This document shows, in pieces, positions 46,124 through 55,052 of a stretch of 64,000 nt of DNA. Made by a program: the position numbers and the translations under genes. Under the pieces are notes generated by a model. It was given only the letters and a program-made list of their open reading frames with translations. It was not told the DNA's origin and did no database searches. Source of the stretch: Mixta hanseatica (lineage in GTDB: Bacteria > Pseudomonadota > Gammaproteobacteria > Enterobacterales > Enterobacteriaceae); assembly GCF_023517775.1 (NCBI RefSeq), contig NZ_CP082904.1, positions 3,596,001-3,660,000 of the forward strand, written 5' to 3'. The number at the start of each line of letters is the position of its first letter. Positions within the stretch are counted from its first letter, which is position 1.

Positions 46124-47101
46124 ATGAAAATGAAAAAACTGTTGCTGGCGTTATCGCTGGCATCCACCGCGCTGTTTGCCTCGACAGTCGCCTCGGCAAA
46201 GGTGCTGAAGGTGGCGGAAGTTCAGCCTGCCGGTTATCCCACCGTCGTTGCACTTGAACATATGGGGGAAAAGCTGAAGCAGGCAACCGATGGCCGACTG
46301 GAGATGCGTGTGTATGCTGGCGGCACGCTGGGCGATGAAGAGCAAACGCTGCAACAGGTACAGCTCGGCGCGGTGGATATGATTCGCGTTTCGCTGGCGC
46401 CGGTCTCGACTATTGCGCCAGAAACCGGCGTGCTGACGCTGCCGTATGTTTTCCGCGATGAGGCGCATATGCACCACGTGCTGGACGGCGAACCCGGCAA
46501 AGCGATCGTCGAAAAGTTCGAGCAGAATCCCCGATCGCGCATGGTGTTCCTTGGCTGGACCGACGCCGGCGTGCGCAACATGATCACGAAAGATCCGATA
46601 ACCAAGCCGGAAGATCTGAAAGGCATGAAAATTCGCGTGCAGAACAGCGCCATTTCGCTGGCGACGCTGAAGGCAATGGGCGCCAATCCAGTGGCGATGG
46701 GCGTCAGCGAGGTGTTTAGCGCAATGCAAACCGGCGTGGTGGACGGCACGGAAAACAACCCGCCAACCTTTGTTGCCCATAACTATCTGCCGGTAGCGAA
46801 GTATTACACCCTGACCGGACACTTTATCCAGCCGGAGATGATTCTGTTCTCTAAACGCAGCTGGGACAAGCTGTCAGCGGAAGATCAAACGCTGCTGCGC
46901 AAGCTGGGCAAAGAAGCGCAGGAAGATGAACGCAAGCTATGGGCAGCCTATAACCAGCAGTCGCTGGATAAAATGAAAGCGGGCGGCGTAACTTTTCAGC
47001 AGATCGATCGCGATGTTTTTATGAAAGCGACGCAGCCGGTCCGCGATCAATACGGTAAGGATTATCAGGATCTGATGCAGCAAATCGCTGCGGTGAAATA
47101 A
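46124..47101 (+). CDS. TRAP transporter periplasmic binding protein (DctP/SiaP family)
   Basis: A 325-residue solute receptor. The start MKMKKLLLALSLAST at 46124 follows AGGAG. The signal peptide ends VASA (about residue 22). Family landmarks are AGGTLGDEEQTLQQVQLGA, LPYVFRDEAHMHHVL, GMKIRVQNSA with the arginine that usually binds the ligand carboxylate, and GVVDGTENNPPTF. It should deliver an organic acid to the membrane subunits encoded downstream. The ligand is not identifiable. The cluster sits between exbB and metC, where E. coli has no insert. Confidence 0.92.
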   Translation: MKMKKLLLALSLASTALFASTVASAKVLKVAEVQPAGYPTVVALEHMGEKLKQATDGRLEMRVYAGGTLGDEEQTLQQVQLGAVDMIRVSLAPVSTIAPETGVLTLPYVFRDEAHMHHVLDGEPGKAIVEKFEQNPRSRMVFLGWTDAGVRNMITKDPITKPEDLKGMKIRVQNSAISLATLKAMGANPVAMGVSEVFSAMQTGVVDGTENNPPTFVAHNYLPVAKYYTLTGHFIQPEMILFSKRSWDKLSAEDQTLLRKLGKEAQEDERKLWAAYNQQSLDKMKAGGVTFQQIDRDVFMKATQPVRDQYGKDYQDLMQQIAAVK

Positions 47102-47116
47102 CCTTTTCTCTTTCCT

Positions 47117-47138
47117 GCGCCACGTCTTCTCGTGGCGC
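47117..47138 (+). other. Intra-operon hairpin between dctP and dctQ-type genes
   Basis: GCGCCACG and CGTGGCGC pair perfectly with loop TCTTCT, 16 bp past the receptor stop, with no T-run. It probably protects the receptor message or attenuates read-through, giving more binding protein than membrane subunits. Confidence 0.5.
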
Positions 47139-47158
47139 CGCTAACCAGGTAACACACT

Positions 47159-47665
47159 ATGTCTGCATATTCACGTTTGATGGATGCGGTCTACCTGCTG
47201 TGCATGACGATCGCCGCCGTATCCTTATTGTTAATGGTGACGGTGATCCCCATCGGTATTTTTGCCCGCTATGTGATGAACGATGCCCTCTCGTGGCCGG
47301 AGCCGGTCGCCATTGTCTGCATGATTATTTTTACCTTTATCGGCGCGCCGGTCGGGTTTCGGGCGGGCACCCATATCTGCGTCTCAATGGTGACCGATCG
47401 CCTGTCGCCGCGCGGGCAAAAAATCGCGCTGCTGTTAAGCAATCTGCTGATGCTGGCCGCCTGCCTGATTATTTTTCAGGCGAGCTATGCGCTGTGCGAA
47501 GCGATGTGGGAGCAGCCGCAGGCTTCCTTGCCAGCTATCACCTTTGGTGAGATGTATCTGCCTATCCCGGTCGGCGCGCTGCTGACTATTCTGTTTGTGA
47601 TTGAACGCCTGCTGTGCGGCGATCAGTCCGAGCGCCCGCTGGTCAGCCTTGGCGGCACCCACTGA
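47159..47665 (+). CDS. TRAP transporter small permease subunit (DctQ family)
   Basis: A 168-residue membrane protein with four helices. Family marks are IFARYVMNDALSWPEPVAI and TFIGAPVGFRAGTHICVSMV. DctQ-type subunits form a complex with the large subunit and help dock the binding protein. It ends 10-13 bp before the large-subunit start. Confidence 0.9.
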   Translation: MSAYSRLMDAVYLLCMTIAAVSLLLMVTVIPIGIFARYVMNDALSWPEPVAIVCMIIFTFIGAPVGFRAGTHICVSMVTDRLSPRGQKIALLLSNLLMLAACLIIFQASYALCEAMWEQPQASLPAITFGEMYLPIPVGALLTILFVIERLLCGDQSERPLVSLGGTH

Positions 47666-47678
47666 TTCGGAGCTTATG

Positions 47679-48965
47679 ATGGACGCACTGATCTTAATTG
47701 GCAGTTTGATGCTCCTGTTGCTGATAGGTTTTCCGGTCGCTTTTGCCGTCGGCCTCAGCGCTTTTATCGGCGCCTGGTGGATTGACCTGCCGCTGGAGGC
47801 GGTAGTTATCCAGATTACCAATGGCGTGAATAAGTTCTCATTACTGACCATTCCGTTCTTTATTCTGGCCGGGGCGATTATGGCCGAAGGGGGCATCGCC
47901 CGACGGCTGGTTAACTTCGCCTATATTTTCGTCGGCTTTATCCGTGGCGGGCTGTCGCTGGTGAATATCGTCGCCTCGACCTTTTTTGGCGCGATCTCCG
48001 GTTCGTCAGTAGCGGATACCGCCTCTATCGGCTCGGTGATGATCCCGCAGATGGAAGAGAAAGGGTATCCGCGTGATTTCGCCGCGGCGGTCACCGCCAG
48101 CGGATCGGTGCAGGCGGTGCTGACGCCGCCCAGCCATAATTCGGTGATCTATTCGCTGGCCACCGGCGGGGTGGTGACGATCTCCTCACTGTTTGTCGCC
48201 GGGATCTTTCCTGGTCTGCTGCTGGGGCTGTGCCTGATGGTGATGTGCCTCGCCTTCGCACGCAAGCGCGGCTATCCCAAAGGCGAACGCATTCCGTTTC
48301 GCCAGGCGGTAAAAATCTTCTTCGACGCCTTTTGGGGCCTCTTTACCATCGTGATCATTCTGGGCGGCATTCTCTCCGGCATCTTCACCGCGTCGGAGTC
48401 GGCGGCTATCGCCTGTCTCTGGGCCTTCTTCGTCACCATGTTTATCTACCGCGACTTTAAGTGGAATCAACTGCATATCCTGCTGTTCCGCACCATAAAA
48501 ACCGTCACCATCGTGATGGTGCTGATCGCCTTCGCCTCCGGTTTTGGCGCGGTAATGACCTTTATGCAGCTGCCGACCCTTATCACCGATGCCTTTACCA
48601 CGCTGTCGGATAACAAGTACGTGATTCTGATGTGCATCAACCTGCTGCTGCTGGTGATCGGCACCTTGATGGATATGGCGCCGATTATCCTGATCCTGAC
48701 GCCAGTGCTGCTGCCGGTGGCGACCTCGCTGGGCATCGATCCGGTGCACTTCGGTATGATCATGATGACCAACCTCGGGATCGGCCTGATTACGCCGCCG
48801 GTAGGCACGGTGCTGTTTGTCGCCAGCGCGGTCGGCAAACAGAAAATTGAGCAGGTGGTCAAGGCAATGCTGCCGTTTTACTGCGCGCTGTTTGTGGTGC
48901 TGATACTGATCACCTATGTCCCGGCGATCTCCCTGTGGCTACCGCATGTGATGGGAGTGATGTGA
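47679..48965 (+). CDS. TRAP transporter large permease subunit (DctM family)
   Basis: About 428 residues with 11-12 helices. It forms the sodium-driven transport path. Marks are LLLLIGFPVAFAVGLSAFI, the hairpin motif STFFGAISGSSVADTASIGS, and TPPSHNSVIYSLATGG. The start is ATGATG at 47676-47681; the second ATG has better spacing from GGAG and is used here. It ends the TRAP operon before a terminator. Confidence 0.92.
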   Translation: MDALILIGSLMLLLLIGFPVAFAVGLSAFIGAWWIDLPLEAVVIQITNGVNKFSLLTIPFFILAGAIMAEGGIARRLVNFAYIFVGFIRGGLSLVNIVASTFFGAISGSSVADTASIGSVMIPQMEEKGYPRDFAAAVTASGSVQAVLTPPSHNSVIYSLATGGVVTISSLFVAGIFPGLLLGLCLMVMCLAFARKRGYPKGERIPFRQAVKIFFDAFWGLFTIVIILGGILSGIFTASESAAIACLWAFFVTMFIYRDFKWNQLHILLFRTIKTVTIVMVLIAFASGFGAVMTFMQLPTLITDAFTTLSDNKYVILMCINLLLLVIGTLMDMAPIILILTPVLLPVATSLGIDPVHFGMIMMTNLGIGLITPPVGTVLFVASAVGKQKIEQVVKAMLPFYCALFVVLILITYVPAISLWLPHVMGVM

Positions 48966-48997
48966 CGGGCGTCGCGTAAGCGCTGATACTCCCCGGT

Positions 48998-49033
48998 GGG
49001 CGACGGCGCCTTTTCCGCTGCCGCCCGCTTTTT
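48998..49033 (+). terminator. Rho-independent terminator of the TRAP operon
   Basis: GGGCG-A-CGGCG pairs with CGCTG-C-CGCCC around a T-rich loop and is followed by GCTTTTTTC, 33 bp past the large-subunit stop. Confidence 0.75.
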
Positions 49034-49139
49034 TCACCTTTCTGGTCACTGTCTGATAGTGGCAAATCGCTCTCAACCCCGGCCCGCTAAACGTGGTAAG
49101 TTAACGCCTCACTACAGGTAAGGCAGGACCGCTTGCAGC

Positions 49140-50333
49140 ATGTCGAAAAAAAATATTGAAACCACACTGATTAGCGCAGGAAGACAACCACGTTACACTC
49201 AAGGCTCCGTTAATAGCGTTATTCAACGCGCCTCTTCACTGGTCTTCCCTACCGTCGCCGATAAGAAACGCGCCACCGCCGGACGCGCGCAGGGCGAACT
49301 CTTTTATGGCCGTCGCGGTACGCTGACGCATTTCTCGCTGCAGGAAGCGATGTGCGAGCTGGAAGGCGGCGCGGGCTGCGCGCTCTATCCGTGCGGCGCG
49401 GCGGCGGTATCAAATGCAATACTGGCCTTTGTCGAGGCGGGCGATGAGGTGCTGATGGCCGGCTCGGTTTACGAGCCTACGCAGGATTTTTGCAATAAGA
49501 TCCTCGCTAAGCTGGGCGTCACTACGCGCTATTTCGATCATCTCGCCGGCGCTGAAATCGTCGATCTGGTGCAGCCTCATACCAAAGTGGTTTTCCTCGA
49601 GTCTCCGGCTTCCATTACCATGGAAGTGCAGGATGTGCCCGCCATCGTGCAGGCGGTGCGCAGTAAAGCGCCCGAGGCGATCATTATGCTGGATAATACC
49701 TGGGCTGCCGGTTTGCTGTTTCGTCCGCTGGATCACGGCGTGGATATCTCGATTCAGGCGGGCACCAAGTATCTGGTGGGGCATTCCGATGCGATGATCG
49801 GCACGGCCGTCAGCAATGCGCGCTGCTGGGATCGTCTGCGTGAAAATTCTTATCTGATGGGGCAGATGGTGGATGCGGATACCGCCTACGTTACCAGTCG
49901 CGGCCTGCGTACGCTGGCGGTGCGCCTGCGTCAGCATGAGGAGAGCGCGCTGGCGGTGGCTAACTGGCTGGCAGCGCGTCCCGAAGTGGCGCGCGTTAAT
50001 CATCCGGCGCTGGCGCAGTGCTCTGGTCATCAGGCCTGGCAGCGTGATTTTAGCGGCAGCAGCGGCCTGTTTTCCTTTGTGCTGGCGCAAAAACTGAGCG
50101 ATGAAAAACTGGCACAATTCCTCGATGGTTTTCACCACTTCAGCATGGCTTACTCCTGGGGCGGATTCGAGTCTCTGATTCTGGCCAATCAGCCGGAAGA
50201 GCTGGCGGCGATTCGTCCGCTTAACGGCGTGGATTTTAGCGGGACGCTGGTCCGGTTGCATATCGGCCTGGAGCATATCGATGATTTAATTGCCGATCTG
50301 GCCGCCGGTTTTGCGCGTATCGCCCAGCCATAA
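49140..50333 (+). CDS. metC: Cystathionine beta-lyase MetC
   Basis: A 397-residue pyridoxal-phosphate enzyme of the Cys/Met metabolism family. It cleaves cystathionine to homocysteine, pyruvate and ammonia in methionine synthesis. Landmarks are [41 protein letters not shown] and the cofactor lysine in [13 protein letters not shown] (near residue 211). It matches E. coli MetC in length and place. No clear MetJ box repeat was seen upstream. Confidence 0.96.
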   Translation: MSKKNIETTLISAGRQPRYTQGSVNSVIQRASSLVFPTVADKKRATAGRAQGELFYGRRGTLTHFSLQEAMCELEGGAGCALYPCGAAAVSNAILAFVEAGDEVLMAGSVYEPTQDFCNKILAKLGVTTRYFDHLAGAEIVDLVQPHTKVVFLESPASITMEVQDVPAIVQAVRSKAPEAIIMLDNTWAAGLLFRPLDHGVDISIQAGTKYLVGHSDAMIGTAVSNARCWDRLRENSYLMGQMVDADTAYVTSRGLRTLAVRLRQHEESALAVANWLAARPEVARVNHPALAQCSGHQAWQRDFSGSSGLFSFVLAQKLSDEKLAQFLDGFHHFSMAYSWGGFESLILANQPEELAAIRPLNGVDFSGTLVRLHIGLEHIDDLIADLAAGFARIAQP

Positions 50334-50458
50334 GCGGTAAAAATCAGGCTAACCTTAAACAGACGCTTAACAGGTCGCCCGCGGTTATTTAGCAGACAGG
50401 ATGCGGGCGACGCTTTGCAGTTACACTTAAACGATTACCACAGTCAACGAGGAAGCAC

Positions 50459-51118
50459 ATGGGTGTGATACATGAGATTGTTCAGGCGCTATGGCATCAG
50501 GATTTTGCCGCGCTGGCCAATCCAGATGTGGTTTGGATCGTTTACGGCATTATGTTTCTTACGCTATTTCTGGAAAACGGCCTGCTGCCCGCCTCTTTCC
50601 TGCCGGGCGATAGCCTGCTGCTGCTGGCGGGCGCAATGATCGCCAAAGGGGTAATGGATTTTGTCCCCACGCTGCTCATTTTGACCACCGCCGCCAGCCT
50701 CGGCTGCTGGCTGAGCTATTTGCAAGGGCGCTGGCTGGGCAATACCCGCCTGGTGAAAAGCTGGCTGATGCATTTGCCGGCGCAATATCATCAACGCGCC
50801 TGGCATCTGTTTAACCGCCACGGCCTGATGGCGCTGCTGGTCGGTCGTTTTCTGGCGTTTGTGCGCACGTTGCTGCCAACCATGGCGGGCATTTCCGGCC
50901 TGCAAAACGGCCGTTTTCAGCTGTTTAACTGGCTGAGCGGCCTGCTGTGGGTAACAATTGTAACCGCCTTTGGCTATGGCATCAGCCAGGTGCCGTTTAT
51001 CAAGCGCCATGAAGATCAGGTGATGGCGATTTTGATTATTTTACCGGTCGCCCTGCTGTTCCTCGGCCTGGCGGGCAGCGTCGCGCTGCTGTGGAAAAAG
51101 CGCCGTCAGCGCGCCTGA
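50459..51118 (+). CDS. yghB: DedA-family membrane protein YghB
   Basis: A 219-residue inner-membrane protein matching E. coli YghB. Marks are [37 protein letters not shown], the conserved [19 protein letters not shown], and a C-terminal Lys/Arg-rich end. DedA proteins act in lipid carrier or phospholipid flipping and support cell division and export in E. coli together with YqjA. It is convergent with yqhC. Confidence 0.95.
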   Translation: MGVIHEIVQALWHQDFAALANPDVVWIVYGIMFLTLFLENGLLPASFLPGDSLLLLAGAMIAKGVMDFVPTLLILTTAASLGCWLSYLQGRWLGNTRLVKSWLMHLPAQYHQRAWHLFNRHGLMALLVGRFLAFVRTLLPTMAGISGLQNGRFQLFNWLSGLLWVTIVTAFGYGISQVPFIKRHEDQVMAILIILPVALLFLGLAGSVALLWKKRRQRA

Positions 51119-51121
51119 TTT

Positions 51122-51138
51122 GCCCCGGCTGGCGGGGC
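51122..51138. terminator. Short hairpin between convergent yghB and yqhC
   Basis: GCCCC and GGGGC pair around seven bases, just past the yghB stop and before the yqhC stop. There is no T-run, so this is a weak call. Confidence 0.3.
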
Positions 51139-51139
51139 G

Positions 51140-52033
51140 TTATCCTGCCAGCCGCATTCGGGTGATCTCTTCCCCCGGCGTGACGCCGAAGTAGCGCTTA
51201 AACTCGCGCGAGAACTGCGAGGCGCTTTCATAACCCACCTTCATTGCCGCCGCGCTGGCCTTTAGTCCCTCCTGCAGCATCATATTACGCGCCTGGTGCA
51301 ACCGATAGGTTTTCAGATACTGCAGCGGCGAGGTGCTGGTGACCGCCTTAAAGTTATGGTGGAACGCCGAGACGCTCATGTTCACCTCCGCCGCCAGCAG
51401 CTCTACGCTGAGGTTATCGGTATAACAGCTTTCTATGCGCCGCAGCGCTCGTGCTATCTGGCTGAACTGAGTGTGACGGCTGACCAGCGACAGTAGTGCG
51501 CCGCCACAGGGGCCGGTGAGTACATAATAGAGGATTTCCCTTACGATTTGCGGCCCGAGCACGCGCGCATCCCGATCTTTATGCATCACATCCAGCAGCC
51601 GTTCGGTGGCGCAGAGCAGTTCTTCAGAGAGGAAAGCGGAGTGAATGCCCTGATTAAGCGGCCTGGGCTGGAAGCTTTCATCATTATTGAGTTCGATGAG
51701 TAAGTCCTGCAGCCTGGGCATATCCACATGCAGCATGATACCTGCCAGCGGGCTTTCCGGCGTGGCGAAGGTTTCGCATTCAAACGGCAGCGGCACGGTC
51801 AGCATTAAATATTTGCTGGCATCGTAGTTAAAGGTAGTGGTGCCGATATAACCCACTTTTTTGCCCTGAAACAGAATAACGATGCCGGGTCGATACATTA
51901 CCGGTGTGCGGGCCCAGGTTTTATCAGCATAAAGCAGCTGCACCTCTGGCAGTTCAGGCAAGGCGGCGCGTCCGGCTTGACGCAGCTGAATCACTTTTTG
52001 CGCCAGGGTGGCGCTGATCGCTTCCCGATCCAT
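51140..52033 (-). CDS. yqhC: AraC-family regulator YqhC
   Basis: A 297-residue regulator: an N-terminal AraC-type sensor domain (about 25-170, [21 protein letters not shown]) and a C-terminal double helix-turn-helix (about 195-297, with [20 protein letters not shown] and [18 protein letters not shown]). E. coli YqhC activates yqhD and dkgA in response to toxic aldehydes. Here dkgA is divergent and adjacent while yqhD is missing. A perfect inverted repeat lies between the two genes. Confidence 0.92.
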   Translation of the reverse strand: MDREAISATLAQKVIQLRQAGRAALPELPEVQLLYADKTWARTPVMYRPGIVILFQGKKVGYIGTTTFNYDASKYLMLTVPLPFECETFATPESPLAGIMLHVDMPRLQDLLIELNNDESFQPRPLNQGIHSAFLSEELLCATERLLDVMHKDRDARVLGPQIVREILYYVLTGPCGGALLSLVSRHTQFSQIARALRRIESCYTDNLSVELLAAEVNMSVSAFHHNFKAVTSTSPLQYLKTYRLHQARNMMLQEGLKASAAAMKVGYESASQFSREFKRYFGVTPGEEITRMRLAG

Positions 52034-52085
52034 TTTCTCTACTCGCGTTGACTAACCCACCGGCAGTTTGCCCGTAGTTGGCGAA

Positions 52086-52107
52086 ATTCTCCAGCCGTCT
52101 GGAGAAT
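52086..52107. promoter_or_regulatory. Perfect 9-bp inverted repeat between yqhC and dkgA
   Basis: ATTCTCCAG-CCGT-CTGGAGAAT is an exact dyad, 52 bp before the yqhC start and about 125 bp before dkgA. It may be an operator or form a leader hairpin of yqhC. AraC regulators usually bind direct, asymmetric sites, so another factor could bind here. Confidence 0.5.
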
Positions 52108-52232
52108 CAGGCAAGTTTCCTGCAGAAATAAGCACGGGCTTTTTTACCGTGGCTTTAGACGGTTCAGCCGCCGCCGTATATCTCGACTAGACTTAAGCGT
52201 TATCGGGTCCAACTAACCAGTAAGGAGAAGTT

Positions 52233-53057
52233 ATGGCAGACCAACCGATTATTAAACTGCGTGACGGCAGTATGATGCCGCAGCTGGGGCTGGGCGTATG
52301 GCAGGCCACGATTGAAGAGGCGCGCAATGCGGCGCTGAAGGCACTGGAAGTGGGCTATCGCTCGATCGATACCGCCGCCATTTATAAAAATGAGGAAGGC
52401 ATTGGCCAGGCTTTACAGCAGACTGACGTGCCGCGTGAGGATATTTTCGTCACTACCAAGCTGTGGAATGAGGATCAGCTGAACTGGCAGCAGGCAATGG
52501 AGAGCAGCCTGGAGAAATTACAGCTGGAGTCTGTCGATCTTTATCTGATGCACTGGCCCTGCCCGGAAAAGGATAATTACGTTGAGGCGTGGAAAGGGAT
52601 GATCGAACTGCAACAGCAGGGGCTGGCGAAAAGCATCGGCGTATGTAATTTCCAGGAGAAGCACCTGAAGCGCTTAATTGATGAAACGGGCGTGACGCCA
52701 GTGATCAATCAGATAGAGCTGCATCCAATGCTTCAGCAACGTGAGCTGCACGCCTGGAACGCCATGCATCAGATTCAAACGGAGTCCTGGAGTCCGCTGG
52801 CGCAGGGCGGTAAAGGTGTGTTCGATCAGGATGTGATTAAGCAGCTGGCGAAGAAATATGGCAAGACGCCGGCACAGGTGGTAATTCGCTGGCATCTGGA
52901 TAGCGGCCTGGTCGTGATCCCGAAATCGGTGACGCCATCGCGCATTGAGGAGAATTTCCATGTGTTTGATTTCCGTCTCGAGAAAACGGAGATCAGTGAA
53001 ATCGCTAAGATGGATAGCGGTACGCGTCTGGGACCGCACCCGGATGAGCTGAATTAA
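52233..53057 (+). CDS. dkgA: 2,5-diketo-D-gluconate reductase A / methylglyoxal reductase DkgA
   Basis: A 274-residue NADPH-dependent aldo-keto reductase. The barrel and tetrad regions are seen as SIDTAAIYKNEEGIGQAL (Asp, Tyr), FVTTKLWNED (Lys) and LYLMHWPCPE (His). IPKSVTPSRIEENF contains the NADPH phosphate-binding residues. DkgA reduces 2,5-diketo-gluconate, beta-keto esters and methylglyoxal in the cytosol. AAGGAG lies upstream of the ATG. It is probably activated by the neighbouring YqhC. Confidence 0.95.
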   Translation: MADQPIIKLRDGSMMPQLGLGVWQATIEEARNAALKALEVGYRSIDTAAIYKNEEGIGQALQQTDVPREDIFVTTKLWNEDQLNWQQAMESSLEKLQLESVDLYLMHWPCPEKDNYVEAWKGMIELQQQGLAKSIGVCNFQEKHLKRLIDETGVTPVINQIELHPMLQQRELHAWNAMHQIQTESWSPLAQGGKGVFDQDVIKQLAKKYGKTPAQVVIRWHLDSGLVVIPKSVTPSRIEENFHVFDFRLEKTEISEIAKMDSGTRLGPHPDELN

Positions 53058-53103
53058 CGGGACTGATTGATCAGATGTTCGTCGGGTGGATCTGGTGCTC
53101 ATC

Positions 53104-53208
53104 GCTGTGGGTCTGGCGCTACTCGCTGTGGGTCTGGCGTCTCCCGCTGTGGTTCTGGCGTCTCCCGCTGTGGTTCTGGAGCCTCCCGCTGTGGGTCTGG
53201 CGCCCGCG
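53104..53208. repeat. 21-bp tandem repeat, five copies
   Basis: Five adjacent 21-base units start at 53104, 53125, 53146, 53167 and 53188, each built on GCTGTGGKTCTGGCG (K is G or T) and ending CTC, CCC or GCG. Being a multiple of three, it keeps all forward frames open and would encode a heptad of the type AVGLASP, but no convincing start or ribosome site is present. It lies in the dkgA-ftsP gap and can be expected to vary in copy number. Confidence 0.85.
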
Positions 53209-53263
53209 CAGGGAGACCGGGCCGATCGTAAAGACGCAAACCACGTCATCCCTGACAGCTCGG

Positions 53264-53285
53264 CCCGCGCCGTCCATGGCGCGGG
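53264..53285. terminator. GC-rich hairpin downstream of dkgA
   Basis: CCCGCGCC and GGCGCGGG pair perfectly around GTCCAT. It lies about 200 bp past dkgA in the gap to convergent ftsP. No T-run follows at once, so it is only a possible terminator. Confidence 0.4.
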
Positions 53286-53362
53286 ACGCTTTACTCTTCT
53301 GCCCGGTCTCCCCACGCTTTAGCTTTCGACATTGCTTTTAGTTATGTTCGCTCACCATCTGC

Positions 53363-53520
53363 ACTATTAATTAAATGGTTTTTAAAACCTGGCTATGTTC
53401 GCGCTTCCTGCGCTGGCATTGTATCGCTTTTATTTGCGTCCGCTTACAGCCTAAACTGTTAACTTAATGGTTTTCAGCGCCTGCTATATTCAGCGTTAGC
53501 GCGCATCCGCGCTGGCGTTT
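53363..53520. repeat. Imperfect direct repeat of about 65 bp, two copies
   Basis: A unit at about 53363-53430 (ACTATTAATTAAATGG ... CTGCGCTGGCATT) recurs with changes at about 53455-53520 (ACTGTTAACTTAATGG ... CCGCGCTGGCGTT). The shared order is a TTAA block, TGGTTTT, CTATRTTC, then a CGCTGGC block. No coding role is seen. With the tandem repeat it makes the 474-bp dkgA-ftsP gap entirely repeat-like and gene-free. Confidence 0.5.
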
Positions 53521-53531
53521 AACGCCCGACG

Positions 53532-54956
53532 TTAGCCGACCTGGCTCGGCTGCACCAGCAGCTGCCCCGCCGTGCCGCGATCCGCCATCTCCAGCGTTTG
53601 GCTGTAATAAACAAACGGGAAATGCTCCGAGGAGGGCTGGTTAAAGGCCACCAGCAGCTCCACTTCGCCATCCACCCAAACGGTATCTTTCCAGCCGCGA
53701 TCTTCGCCGAACGGCTGCGCGCCGTTGACGCTTTTGACTAAGAAGCTCACGCCCTGAATATGAAACGCCTGCGGCGTATCAGCATGCACAATCCAGCGCT
53801 CGTAGCTGCCCTGCTGCGCCTGAATATCAATACGCGACATATCCCACAGCGCGCCGTTAATGCCCGGCTGCGCATCGCCCAGCCGTAGCTCACGGGTGCG
53901 AACCGGCGTGCCGTCAAGCAGCTGATCGGCCAGCAGGCGCATCGGCAGATTATCGGTCACCAACGGCAGCAGGCCGGTCGGCCGCAGCGTCAAAATCAGC
54001 GTCGAGGTTAAAATACTGGAGGGTTCAAACAGGCCGCGCAGACGATCCATAATGCCTGCCGCTACGCCAGCGGTGATCGACACCTCTTCGCCCTGCGACA
54101 TATCCAGCAGCACTTCGCGGCGCTCGCCGGGTGCCAGCGAAAGCTGTTGCACCGCCACCGGCGCCGGCAAAAAGCCCTGATCGCTGGCGATGACATGGAA
54201 AGGTCGATTATCGCTCAGGATCATTTCATAGCGTCGCGCGTTAGAGGCGTTCAGCAGTCGCAGGCGCACCCAGCCGCGCGATACCTCGACAAACGGGCTC
54301 TGTACGCCGTTCACCAGCAGCGTATCGCCGATCAGTCCACCGTTTTCCGGCGGGTTGTAGATCGGCACGCCAAAGTTATCGAGGCGTTTGTCCTGAATAA
54401 TCAGCGGGAAGTCATCAACGCCGTAGTGTTTAGGGATCGGGAGCGATTTACTCACCTCATCCTCAATCAGCCACATGCCCGCCAGGCCGTTGTAGACGTG
54501 CTGCGCCATCCGGTTCGGCGTGCTGGCGTGATACCAGCAGGTTGCCGCGCGCTGACGCACCGGCAACACCGGCGCCCAGTCCACGCCCGGCGACATCATG
54601 CGCGGCGCTCCGCCGCACAGCGCACCCGGCACCTGTAAACCGCCGACGCTCATCGCCACCGGCTCATTCAGCCGATTATTGTAAATCAGCTTAACGTCAT
54701 CGCCGCTCCAGACGCGCACCGTCGGCCCCAGGTAAAGACCATTGATTCCCCATACCGGCACCTTGTTTCTGTCGCCAGAAAAAGACCAGTGGCTGCGCTG
54801 CGCCGTCAGAAACAGCGGCTGCCCGCGGCGTGACTCCAGCAGCGGCGGAATAGGCAATGGCGTTTCACTGCTTGCCGCTTGCGCGCTAACCGGCAGCGCG
54901 CCCGCGCACAGGGCTATGCCCGAAGCCTGTATAAATTGACGTCGACTGAAAGACAT
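53532..54956 (-). CDS. ftsP: Cell division protein FtsP (SufI)
   Basis: A 474-residue multicopper-oxidase-fold protein without copper function in the family. The start at 54954-54956 (MSFSRRQFIQASG) follows GGAG and carries a twin-arginine signal with SRRQFIQ, so it is exported folded by Tat. Later blocks include GINGLYLGPTVRVWSGDDVKL, DFPLIIQDKRLDNFG and VRLRLLNASNARRYEM. FtsP protects the divisome under stress. The upstream frame extension was dropped. In E. coli it is followed by plsC and parC in the same order, as here. Confidence 0.95.
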   Translation of the reverse strand: MSFSRRQFIQASGIALCAGALPVSAQAASSETPLPIPPLLESRRGQPLFLTAQRSHWSFSGDRNKVPVWGINGLYLGPTVRVWSGDDVKLIYNNRLNEPVAMSVGGLQVPGALCGGAPRMMSPGVDWAPVLPVRQRAATCWYHASTPNRMAQHVYNGLAGMWLIEDEVSKSLPIPKHYGVDDFPLIIQDKRLDNFGVPIYNPPENGGLIGDTLLVNGVQSPFVEVSRGWVRLRLLNASNARRYEMILSDNRPFHVIASDQGFLPAPVAVQQLSLAPGERREVLLDMSQGEEVSITAGVAAGIMDRLRGLFEPSSILTSTLILTLRPTGLLPLVTDNLPMRLLADQLLDGTPVRTRELRLGDAQPGINGALWDMSRIDIQAQQGSYERWIVHADTPQAFHIQGVSFLVKSVNGAQPFGEDRGWKDTVWVDGEVELLVAFNQPSSEHFPFVYYSQTLEMADRGTAGQLLVQPSQVG

Positions 54957-55052
54957 AACGACTCCATAGCGGCGCGCGGCGCCAGGCTGACGCGGTCCGT
55001 TTTTATTGTTGTTCAGAGATTGCTGTGGGGCCACGGCTGTGGCCCGTATGAA

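Noticed and set aside
49410-50276. 288-codon reverse frame opposite metC
   Set aside because: It is antisense to a well-conserved enzyme, with no ribosome site and no family features.
53086-53322. Frame translating the 21-bp tandem repeat as heptads of the type AVGLASP
   Set aside because: It starts with GTG and has no ribosome site. All three frames are open only because the unit is a multiple of three. Kept as a repeat, not a gene.
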